This document shows positions 1 through 6,286 of a stretch of 8,922 bases of DNA, in pieces; positions within the stretch are counted from its first letter, which is position 1, and the number at the start of each line of letters is the position of its first letter. Source of the DNA: Roseimaritima sp. (GTDB lineage: Bacteria > Planctomycetota > Planctomycetia > Pirellulales > Pirellulaceae); assembly GCA_007124075.1 (NCBI GenBank), contig SLFV01000399.1, positions 1-8,922 on the forward strand, read 5' to 3'. The notes under the pieces were generated by a model, which saw nothing but the letters and a program-made list of their open reading frames with translations, did not search any database and was not told the DNA's origin. The position numbers and the translations under genes are program-made.

Positions 1-108
1 CTCTCGATTTCCTCGTGTTACAGCGAGGGCTCCAAAGGGTCAGCCTCTTTTTCAATAGGCTGCTAGGGAGCGTCTCGGAACTTTTCTGAGCATTGGGGGG
101 ATTGATGA
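1..108. other. Intergenic left edge with two small hairpins
   Basis: No gene is supported here. Frames entering from the left edge close within about 90 bases and show no recognisable protein. Two inverted repeats lie just past the stop of the minus-strand reductase. One is at 74-90: a 7-bp stem with one G-T pair and a 3-base loop. The other is at 41-62: a perfect 6-bp stem CAGCCT/AGGCTG with a 10-base loop. Neither is followed by a T-run on the minus strand, so they are not textbook intrinsic terminators, although they could still mark the transcript end. The string TTTTTCAATAGGCTG resembles short intergenic elements repeated in many bacterial genomes; that resemblance is from memory and not verified. 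Confidence 0.4.
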
Positions 109-1089
109 CTAAAGGGCGGGCCGCGAAACCGCCTGCCCGCGGCGTTTGAGTGCCGCATCGATTTCCGCCAGTGTTTCGTCGGCCAATTGCATTTCCATCG
201 CCTCAGCGGTTTCCAGAATCTGGCTGGCTCGTTTCGCACCGCACAGCGCCACCGCGATTCCCGGCTGGGCAATCGTCCAAGCGACAACCAACTGGGCAAC
301 CGTTTTTCCGATCGCATTGGCGATCCGTCGCAGGTCGTCGACCAGGTCCTGATTGCGCTGCCATTGCTGCCCCTGGAACATCGGATACTTTGCCCGACCG
401 TCCCCTGGAGCAAAGACGTGATCGCGCGCCAAACCTCCGGCAAGTAGCCCTTTCATCAAGGGCCAGTAAACGATCACCGATGCCTGATGCCGCTGGCACC
501 ACGGAATGATTTCGGCTTCGATCTCGCGCTGCAGCATGTTGTAGTGCGGCTGGACCGCCGTGATCGGGCATGCCGCTTGAAATGCGTCCAATTGCTCCAC
601 CGAGAAATTGGAAACGCCAACAGACCGCGTCTTCCCCGCGCGGATCAAATCCAGTAACGCACCGGCTGATTCCGCGACCGGAACACGGGGGTCAGGAGCA
701 TGCAAATACAGCAGATCGACATAGTCCGTTCCCAGACGCTGAAGGCTGGCATCGCACTGCTGACGTAGCGTTTCGGGATCGGCGGCAAACTGCCTTACGC
801 GCTGCGAGTCCCAGTGGATCCCCCCCTTGGTCGCAATCACAATCTGGTTACGTTCCTTCCCGAAAGCGTGGCCAATCAGTCTTTCGCTTTCTCCATGAAT
901 GCCATAGCAATACGCGGTGTCAAAAAAATTGATGCCGGTGTTAAACGCTGCTCGCAACGTCGCCAGACTGTCGGACCGGTTGACATCCAGAGAGGTCATC
1001 CCTGCGATTGGCCAACACCCCATCGCAACCGCCGAAACTTCGATCCCGGTGGTGCCTAACGTTCGCTGGTGTTGCAAACTTCGACTCAT
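109..1089 (-). CDS. Aldo/keto reductase
   Basis: A 326-residue cytoplasmic aldo/keto reductase, predicted to reduce aldehydes or ketones to alcohols with NAD(P)H on a TIM barrel. The whole catalytic tetrad is visible: Asp57 and Tyr62 in FFDTAYCYG, Lys88 in ATKGG, and His130 in LLYLHAPDP. The barrel signature GVSNFS (158-163) and the C-terminal cofactor-binding stretch around ALCGAKRASQI (281-291) are also present. Length is normal for the family. The start at 1089 is chosen because GGAGG lies 8 bases upstream (1102-1098). An in-frame ATG at 1104 overlaps that ribosome site, and the frame stays open to 1308, but the sequence upstream of 1089 has no family resemblance. The gene is monocistronic and divergent from the phosphatase gene. 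The class resembles the YdhF/Tas-like soluble AKRs; the substrate cannot be read from sequence. Confidence 0.93.
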   Translation of the reverse strand: MSRSLQHQRTLGTTGIEVSAVAMGCWPIAGMTSLDVNRSDSLATLRAAFNTGINFFDTAYCYGIHGESERLIGHAFGKERNQIVIATKGGIHWDSQRVRQFAADPETLRQQCDASLQRLGTDYVDLLYLHAPDPRVPVAESAGALLDLIRAGKTRSVGVSNFSVEQLDAFQAACPITAVQPHYNMLQREIEAEIIPWCQRHQASVIVYWPLMKGLLAGGLARDHVFAPGDGRAKYPMFQGQQWQRNQDLVDDLRRIANAIGKTVAQLVVAWTIAQPGIAVALCGAKRASQILETAEAMEMQLADETLAEIDAALKRRGQAVSRPAL

Positions 1090-1097
1090 CGCCCATT

Positions 1098-1102
1098 CCT
1101 CC
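1098..1102 (-). promoter_or_regulatory. Shine-Dalgarno site of the aldo/keto reductase
   Basis: A perfect GGAGG on the minus strand, 8 bases before the ATG at 1089. It decides the start: an ATG at 1104 would put the ribosome site inside the coding region. It is the clearest ribosome site in the window; most other genes here have weak ones. Confidence 0.7.
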
Positions 1103-1168
1103 ATCACGATCCAAACGCAGTTCCGGGATCCACCGATGCGAATGACTTGTAAATCTGACCAATGAAAT

Positions 1169-1213
1169 GAAAAAGGGGACCGCCCCCCGTCGAACGATTT
1201 GTTACGGTTCGAC
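1169..1213 (-). terminator. Tandem hairpins with T-run in reductase leader
   Basis: Read on the minus strand, 1213 to 1189 forms a perfect 7-bp inverted repeat (GTCGAAC/GTTCGAC, 11-base loop). It is directly followed by GGGG-CGGT-CCCC (1186-1175) and five T's (1174-1170). The second stem is only 4 bp but all G-C, so this is terminator-like rather than a proven terminator. It lies about 80 bases upstream of the reductase start and points toward it. It could be an attenuator, the relic terminator of a lost gene, or a short repeated intergenic element. Confidence 0.35.
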
Positions 1214-1438
1214 CGGCTGTGACTTAACGGTTGCCATCGAAAATCAGCGCAACCCGGGTGCCACGTGGCCTGGTATCTGGTTATATCCCCGATCGGCAAG
1301 TTTCGCATCCGGCCAGCGGCGCTACGCTGACCAGAGCGTCGGTCGCCAACCCTGTTGCGTATTGCTTACACTACAGCGATAGGAAAGAATTAGCTCCGCT
1401 GCACGTCGCTTAGCAGACGCCTTTTGCGGCTTGTTCGA

Positions 1439-1467
1439 CCTGTGAAATACTTTTGCCGTCCTGTGAA
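1439..1467 (+). promoter_or_regulatory. Direct repeat CCTGTGAA, 21 bp apart, before the phosphatase gene
   Basis: CCTGTGAA occurs at 1439-1446 and 1460-1467, exactly 21 bases apart (two helical turns), ending 10 bases before the ATG at 1478. The bases that follow each copy are partly shared, giving 12 matches in the first 15 positions. The spacing and position suggest a protein-binding site, but it may be chance. The half-site matches 5 of 7 bases of the enterobacterial PHO-box unit CTGTCAT, which is not enough to assign PhoB. Confidence 0.3.
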
Positions 1468-1477
1468 TGATTTTGAA

Positions 1478-2887
1478 ATGAATTTCCCAGCTCACTTGAA
1501 AACCCTTGGTTTGACTTTCGCTTCGATTTTCCTGACAGCGACCGCGTCGGCGGACCCATCGATTGTGCGGCGAATTGCCTTTGGTTCCTGTGCCGACCAA
1601 CAGAAGCCGTGTCCGATCTGGGGCACCATTGCGGACTACGATCCCCAATGGCTGCTGCTGCTGGGGGATAACATCTACGCGGACGTGGTTGATGGCCGCC
1701 TGAAGCCGTCGACCCCGGAGCGAATCGCGGCAGCATACCAGCAACTGGGGGAAATGCCGGAGTTTAATCGCTTGCGCGCATCGACCAATATCATGGCCAC
1801 CTGGGACGACCACGATTACGGCAACAATGATGCAGGTGCCCAGTGGGAGCATAAAGACGCGGCGGCAGAAATTTTTCACAATTTTTTTGGTACCCCTGCC
1901 GATTCGCCCCTGCGAAAACAACGTGGCATCTATGACGCGCGGATCGTTGGCCCACCGGGAAAGCGAGTTCAGATGATCATGCTTGACACGCGGTATTTCC
2001 GCAGCGAGCTTGAAAAGGCGGAACGACCACTGCCCGGTTTCAGGGCCAGACCGTATCTCCAGCGGACCGACCCTCAGGCCACGATGCTGGGCGATCAGCA
2101 GTGGAAGTGGCTGGAGCAGCAGTTGCGCCAGCCCGCGGAAATCCGCCTACTGTGCAGCAGTATCCAGGTCATCAGCGATGAACATCCGTTTGAAAAGTGG
2201 GATAATTTTCCTGCAGAAAGACAACGGTTGTACGATTTGATTCGGGACTGCGAGGCAAGCGGTGTAATCATCCTTAGCGGTGACCGGCATCGCGGGGAAA
2301 TCTCACTGGACCCCTATTCCGTCGGCTACGCGCTGTACGACGTGACCGCAAGCGGACTGAATCAGGCCTCTCGCGTTTGGCGGCCGTTGGAACCGAACCG
2401 ACATCGCGTTTCCTCGCTGGAGTATGGGAATCATTTCGGAGCGATCGAAATTGACTGGGATCGCCAGGACCCGTTGATTTCGCTGCAATTGCGTTGGGAA
2501 GATGGTGAAATTGCTACACAGGCACGTGTCCTGCTGAGCCGTTTACAGGCAAAACCGGCACCCAAGCCGTTGCCGGCGGGCGTGGTGTCTGCTGGCAGGG
2601 CGCTAACGCTGGATGTGGGCGACGCGGCGGAGGTTCAGTTTCTGGTCCAAGCCGGTCGGATGTTTGGGGAGCGAATGCGATTGCTGCTGAATTCGGAATC
2701 CGACTATCGCAGCAAGCGAAATTTTACGGTTGTCATGGAAGCTACAGCGCTCAGCGGCCCGTGGGGCAACATCGATCTGGCCGATTTGCAAGGCAAGACG
2801 ATTCGTGCCCGTGGGACGATTGGTGTCTATAACGGAGTCAAACAGTTGGTGATTGAAACCCCCGAGCAACTGCAGATCGTCCCGTAA
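1478..2887 (+). CDS. Secreted PhoD-family alkaline phosphatase/phosphodiesterase
   Basis: A 469-residue exported metallophosphoesterase of the PhoD/alkaline-phosphatase-D family, expected to hydrolyse phosphate mono- or diesters outside the cytoplasmic membrane. Residues 1-25 form a signal peptide with a likely cut after ASA (25). Metal-site motifs run in family order: FGSC (35-38, with the conserved Cys), GDNIYAD (63-69), WDDHDYGNND (109-118), LDTRYFR (169-175) and SGDRH (267-271). The N-terminal Fn3-like domain of Bacillus PhoD is absent; the catalytic domain starts right after the signal peptide. Residues about 365-469 form an additional beta-rich domain, with L-Q-G-K-T-I-R-A-R-G followed by a YNG turn, resembling an OB fold. 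The ATG at 1478 is preferred over a TTG at 1424 because it begins the signal peptide, though its ribosome site is weak. The gene stands alone and converges on the zipper gene with a 22-base gap. The substrate is unknown. Confidence 0.9.
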   Translation: MNFPAHLKTLGLTFASIFLTATASADPSIVRRIAFGSCADQQKPCPIWGTIADYDPQWLLLLGDNIYADVVDGRLKPSTPERIAAAYQQLGEMPEFNRLRASTNIMATWDDHDYGNNDAGAQWEHKDAAAEIFHNFFGTPADSPLRKQRGIYDARIVGPPGKRVQMIMLDTRYFRSELEKAERPLPGFRARPYLQRTDPQATMLGDQQWKWLEQQLRQPAEIRLLCSSIQVISDEHPFEKWDNFPAERQRLYDLIRDCEASGVIILSGDRHRGEISLDPYSVGYALYDVTASGLNQASRVWRPLEPNRHRVSSLEYGNHFGAIEIDWDRQDPLISLQLRWEDGEIATQARVLLSRLQAKPAPKPLPAGVVSAGRALTLDVGDAAEVQFLVQAGRMFGERMRLLLNSESDYRSKRNFTVVMEATALSGPWGNIDLADLQGKTIRARGTIGVYNGVKQLVIETPEQLQIVP

Positions 2888-2909
2888 CATTTTTCAGACG
2901 GCACCGCGG

Positions 2910-3581
2910 TCAAAAACCGAACGATATGCCGACTCGCGTGCCGCCGCGAGGCACCGGGTGGTACCGCGGTCCAAAGTAGTCGTAACGCCGCACGGGGACG
3001 AAGACCGGTCGCGGTGCGTAGTAGTGTTCCTCGACAATCACGGGCTGCGAACGGACCACGTTGGGGGCCGGGCTGGGGACAACGGGCGGCCCCCCTATCG
3101 AGGCGTTTTGCATTGCACCGATCACGGTTTCTGAAACCCCTTGTTGATGCAAGGAAATGATCTCGGAAACCTCCAACCGACGCTGAATCCCGCGCTGCTG
3201 GATATGGTTCATGATCACGGTGTCAGGCAGGCCGCTGCGATACATGCTGACAACGTCGCTGATCGTCACGGCTTCCTGTGCGCGGGCGACCTGCTGCTGC
3301 TGCGACTGGTAGATCTGCTGCTGGTACCGGTAATCGGCTCGTTGCTGCGCAACGTCCTTGTCCCTCGCATTGCCCAGCGTGCCCCCCGCGACGGCTCCGA
3401 CAACCCCACCAATGACCGCACCCGGGCCAGCTTTTCCGCTCCGATCGCCAATGATCGCGCCCGCAACCGCTCCAGCCAGTCCACCGGCTGTCGCACCTCG
3501 CTGAGTATTCGGCTGAGCACGGGCGACCGAAGCAAATGCAAGAAAAACCATTGAAAGAACGACGGTGACTCGTGTAGCCAT
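2910..3581 (-). CDS. Secreted glycine-zipper protein with helical repeats
   Basis: A 223-residue exported protein of no known enzymatic function. Residues 1-22 are a signal peptide (cut after ARA). Residues 29-70 form a glycine-zipper segment with GxxxG-type spacing (GATAGGLAGAVAGAIIG, then GAVIGGVVGAVAGGTLG), like the zipper domains of envelope lipoproteins of the SlyB/Rick-17kDa type, but without a lipobox Cys. A Gln-rich, probably coiled-coil stretch follows (79-103). Two related helical units come next, 107-131 and 138-160, each of the form S-[DE]-[VI]-[VI]-S-x3-x2-G-x-x-[DE]-T-V-I. The C-terminal part is rich in Pro, Tyr and Arg and ends in GISFGF, an aromatic end like an outer-membrane targeting signal. 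An envelope location is inferred. It lies 177 bases downstream of the sulfatase on the same strand, so co-transcription is possible but unproven. Confidence 0.82.
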   Translation of the reverse strand: MATRVTVVLSMVFLAFASVARAQPNTQRGATAGGLAGAVAGAIIGDRSGKAGPGAVIGGVVGAVAGGTLGNARDKDVAQQRADYRYQQQIYQSQQQQVARAQEAVTISDVVSMYRSGLPDTVIMNHIQQRGIQRRLEVSEIISLHQQGVSETVIGAMQNASIGGPPVVPSPAPNVVRSQPVIVEEHYYAPRPVFVPVRRYDYFGPRYHPVPRGGTRVGISFGF

Positions 3582-3707
3582 GGGGCAGTTTCCAGGAAAC
3601 CAGATGAACGGAACAATTTGACTGCTTGGCAGCGTCTAAACTGAAATCGACACCCCTGAGCAATAGCTTGAATGTGGCTTCTGGGGCAAGCTCAGTTTAC
3701 CGAGTGC

Positions 3708-3733
3708 TAGCGTTCAAGGGGCCAAGAACGCTA
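3708..3733 (-). repeat. Perfect 8-bp inverted repeat downstream of the sulfatase
   Basis: TAGCGTTC (3708-3715) and GAACGCTA (3726-3733) are exact reverse complements around a 10-base loop. The hairpin begins 25 bases past the sulfatase stop, where a transcript end would be expected. It lacks a T-run on either strand, so it may be a 3'-end stabilising stem or a weak terminator rather than a classical one. It could also affect transcription of the zipper gene, which starts 127 bases further on. Confidence 0.45.
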
Positions 3734-3758
3734 ATCATCTGGCCATGCCCCTTCATCA

Positions 3759-5357
3759 TCAACGTGTGCGACCCGCTTCGATCTGAGCATCCAGTCCGGC
3801 GATCATTGCGGACATGACCTCAGGATGCTGAGCACTCAGATCGTGACGCTCACCGGGATCGGCTTCCAAGTCGAACAGTTGATGTTCTGGAAACGGCTGC
3901 GGGGCCAGTCGCAAATTCACATTCGTGGCTCGCTTGTTTTTGTGACGCACAAGCTTCCACTTACCTTGACGGAAACCCAGGTTTCCTGACTGTCCATTGT
4001 CTTGCACGATTAAATCCCTCCGTCCTTTGCCCCCCTGGGTCCCGATCATCGCATCCAAGACATCGATGCTATCCAAGAAAGCGTCCTGCGGGAGATTCTC
4101 TCCGATCAAGCGTGCGAAACTGGCAGAAAAATCGATAGTGCAGACAATCTGGTTGGACACGCCCGGGCTAATCTTCCCGGGCCAACTGGTAATCAACGGC
4201 GTTCGGGTCCCCGCTTCAAACACGTTATATTTCCCGCCACGAAACGGTCCACCGGGACGATGGTCCCCCAGTTTTTCAATCGCATCATCAGCGTAGCCAT
4301 CGTCCAAGACCGGTCCATTATCACTGCAAAATACGATCAGCGTCTGTTCGTTCAGATTGTGGCGTTTCAGGTAAGCGACCAGTTCACCGACACACCAATC
4401 CAATTCCACGATGCAATCGCCGCGCGGCCCCAATGGCGTCACTCCCTGAAAACGCTCATGCGGAACTCGCGGAACGTGAATATCGTGTGACGAAAAAAAC
4501 AAAAAGAAAGGCTGCTCCCGGTTTTGATCAATCCACTGCAAGGATTGCTCCACCCACGTATCGGCTAAATCTTCGTCTCGATACCTCGCCGCGTGTCCGC
4601 CCGTGTAGAAACCGATCCGACTGATTCCGTTGTGAATCGTGGCGTTATGGCCATGAGACCAATTCATTTTCAACGAGTCACGGTGCGTGATTCCTGTCGG
4701 GTGATCGTCGCTGGGTTTTTTGTTCCCGACCCACAGAGGATCGTCGGGATCCAGGTTACGAACCCGGTGGTTTTCGACAAACACTTGAGGCACCCGATCG
4801 TTGGTCGTTGGCAGGAGAAAGCAGTGATCAAATCCAATCTCCCGCGGTCCGGGCTTTAATAATCCATTCCAGTCCGGCCCCGTTTCTTTTGTGCCCAAGC
4901 CGAGGTGCCATTTACCAATCACTGCGGTTCGGTAACCCGCATCCTGGAATATACTGGCCAGCGTCGGGGTCCCCGGCTGAATCAGTGCGGGGCTATTGGG
5001 AGGTGCGATTCCAGTGCCCTTGACTCGGAAAGCGTAGGTTCCCGTCAGAAGCGAATATCGCGTCGGTGTGCAGGTCGACGCCGAGCAATATCCATCGGTA
5101 AATCGCAGCCCGTTGGCAGCTAAGGCGTCGATGTGAGGGGTTTCGATCGCCTTTGCCCCGTAACACGAAACATCCCCCCAACCTAAGTCATCAGCCAGAA
5201 TCACGATCACGTTGGGCGGGCGCTGATCAGCAACTGAGTCACGTAACAAAAAGCCCGAACTGAAAACGCTGCAAAACAGCAGGGACGCGATTTTCCAGCC
5301 CGACGATCGACAAGGCTGGAAGGTAGCAAAGGCAGCGGCGGATGCATGGAACAACAT
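3759..5357 (-). CDS. Secreted sulfatase, Cys-type (arylsulfatase family)
   Basis: A 532-residue type I sulfatase that should hydrolyse sulfate esters, probably on a sulfated carbohydrate outside the cytoplasm. All the usual active-site residues are visible: Asp56-Asp57 (LADDLGWGD), the formylglycine site CTPTR with Cys96 and Arg100 followed by YSLLTG, Lys149 and His151 (GKWHLG), His291 (SSHDIH), Asp346-Asn347 (CSDNGP) and Lys376 (FRGGKYN). The C-terminal subdomain has the common GKWKLV (465-470) and LFDLEADPGERHDL (494-507) stretches. The N-terminus has a long n-region to Lys22, then a hydrophobic core 23-38 and a possible cut near SVA43. The FC29 context does not fit a lipobox. AGGA lies 5 bases before the ATG. 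Cys96 needs a formylglycine-generating enzyme, which is not encoded in this window. The substrate cannot be inferred, since no glycan genes are adjacent. Confidence 0.95.
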   Translation of the reverse strand: MLFHASAAAFATFQPCRSSGWKIASLLFCSVFSSGFLLRDSVADQRPPNVIVILADDLGWGDVSCYGAKAIETPHIDALAANGLRFTDGYCSASTCTPTRYSLLTGTYAFRVKGTGIAPPNSPALIQPGTPTLASIFQDAGYRTAVIGKWHLGLGTKETGPDWNGLLKPGPREIGFDHCFLLPTTNDRVPQVFVENHRVRNLDPDDPLWVGNKKPSDDHPTGITHRDSLKMNWSHGHNATIHNGISRIGFYTGGHAARYRDEDLADTWVEQSLQWIDQNREQPFFLFFSSHDIHVPRVPHERFQGVTPLGPRGDCIVELDWCVGELVAYLKRHNLNEQTLIVFCSDNGPVLDDGYADDAIEKLGDHRPGGPFRGGKYNVFEAGTRTPLITSWPGKISPGVSNQIVCTIDFSASFARLIGENLPQDAFLDSIDVLDAMIGTQGGKGRRDLIVQDNGQSGNLGFRQGKWKLVRHKNKRATNVNLRLAPQPFPEHQLFDLEADPGERHDLSAQHPEVMSAMIAGLDAQIEAGRTR

Positions 5358-5455
5358 GATCGTCCTGGTGAGGCATCTTGGACAGAAGAACAGGGCTTCG
5401 TTCGATCACGCTTCGTCGCGATGAAGTCGGCACAAACAACACCTCCGTATTGTAG

Positions 5456-6163
5456 TCAATCCGGAAGGTCATGCAGCTTGTCGAGGCGATGAAGTGCGAA
5501 CCCCAAAGATGCCCAATGTGTGGGCGGAGCCACAGAAAACGTCATCTTGGTTCGCAGCGTTGGATGTTGCAACGTCAATCGCCAAGCGTGCAAGGCGATC
5601 CCCGAGCAGAAACGCGACGTGGCCCCGTATTTTTGGTCCCCCCAGACCGCATGACCACGACTGGAAAACTGAGCACGAATTTGGTGTTTGCGGCCCGTTT
5701 CCAGACGCACGCTCATCAGGGTGCGTCCTGCCAATCGCTGCAACGACCTTGCCGACAAGATCGCTTCCTGGGCACCGGCCATCGGGGTGCAACGGCAACG
5801 CATTCGATGTGCGGACTGATCCTTCCAAATCCAATCAACCAACCGACCGGTCTTCTCCTCCGGCCAATCCCCTTCGACAACCGCCAGATACCGCTTTTCA
5901 ATCGCTGTGGTGCGAAATTGTGCGGACAGGCGTCCCGCCGCCTTGCTGGTCCGAGCCAAAACCAGCACGCCACTGGTCATCCTGTCCAGCCGGCTGACGA
6001 TGCCCACGAAAACATTACCCGGTTTGGCATATTTCCGCTTTAAATACTCACACGCCCAGCCGTGGACTGTCGGTTGCCGCGGGGCACCCATGGTCGCGAT
6101 TCCCGCCGGCTTATCAACCACCAACAAATGATTGTCTTCGTACAGCACGTTCACGATTGGCAC
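5456..6163 (-). CDS. RluA-family RNA pseudouridine synthase
   Basis: A 235-residue cytoplasmic enzyme that isomerises uridine to pseudouridine in rRNA or tRNA. Family motifs are in order: YEDNHLLVVDKPAG (8-21), the catalytic motif SRLDRMTSGVLVLA (57-70) with Asp60, EKRYLAVVEG (89-98), and the RNA-binding motif GRKHQIRAQFSSRGH (157-171), followed by LHAWRL (191-196). There is no N-terminal S4 domain, so it resembles the short single-domain RluA/TruC-like members rather than RluC or RluD; the exact target uridine cannot be named. The start is a GTG at 6163; in-frame GTGs at 6154 and 6148 are possible alternatives, and a stop lies 21 bases upstream of 6163. It is the first gene of a minus-strand run (98 bases before the sulfatase) and is divergent from the dehydrogenase gene across 123 bases. 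Confidence 0.92.
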   Translation of the reverse strand: MPIVNVLYEDNHLLVVDKPAGIATMGAPRQPTVHGWACEYLKRKYAKPGNVFVGIVSRLDRMTSGVLVLARTSKAAGRLSAQFRTTAIEKRYLAVVEGDWPEEKTGRLVDWIWKDQSAHRMRCRCTPMAGAQEAILSARSLQRLAGRTLMSVRLETGRKHQIRAQFSSRGHAVWGDQKYGATSRFCSGIALHAWRLTLQHPTLRTKMTFSVAPPTHWASLGFALHRLDKLHDLPD

Positions 6164-6286
6164 GGCTTTGGTAGGCTGAAGGGATCACGGTCGCAGAAGA
6201 TGCAATCCGACCGACGTGGTCCCGCGGGTGACGCTAAGCACACTCTGCGGGCAATGGATTTTGTCCCGTATCGAAATAAGTGCAAT

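Larger units (their letters stand above)
1090..1477. other. Divergent intergenic region (388 bp)
   Basis: This stretch separates the minus-strand reductase from the plus-strand phosphatase and must hold both promoters. No convincing -35/-10 pair stands out. What can be seen: adjacent hairpins at 1170-1213, the second terminator-like when read on the minus strand; a short repeat GTTCGACC followed by TGTGA at 1207-1222 and again at 1433-1445; and a 21-bp-spaced direct repeat CCTGTGAA at 1439 and 1460. Small open frames here have no ribosome site and no recognisable product, so no gene is called. Confidence 0.6.

Noticed and set aside
1090..1308. N-terminal extension of the aldo/keto reductase to 1308
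   Set aside because: A perfect GGAGG sits 8 bases before the ATG at 1089, and the upstream translation has no family similarity.
1322..1921. A 199-codon minus-strand open frame opposite the phosphatase gene
   Set aside because: It is antisense to a gene with clear family motifs, shows no recognisable domain, and has the Arg/Ser-rich composition of a shadow frame.
2903..2974. Palindrome ACCGCGGT, seen at 2903-2910 and again near 2963-2970
   Set aside because: Both lie in or at the end of the zipper coding region, are only 8 bp, and fit GC-rich codon use; no T-run supports a terminator.
5471..6043. A 190-codon plus-strand open frame opposite the pseudouridine synthase
   Set aside because: It is antisense to a complete RluA-family gene and has low-complexity Arg/Pro/Gln composition with no motif.
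6062..6286. N-terminal extension of the dehydrogenase into the pseudouridine synthase
   Set aside because: The Rossmann strand that begins the family starts at the ATG at 6287; the extra 75 codons are antisense to another gene.
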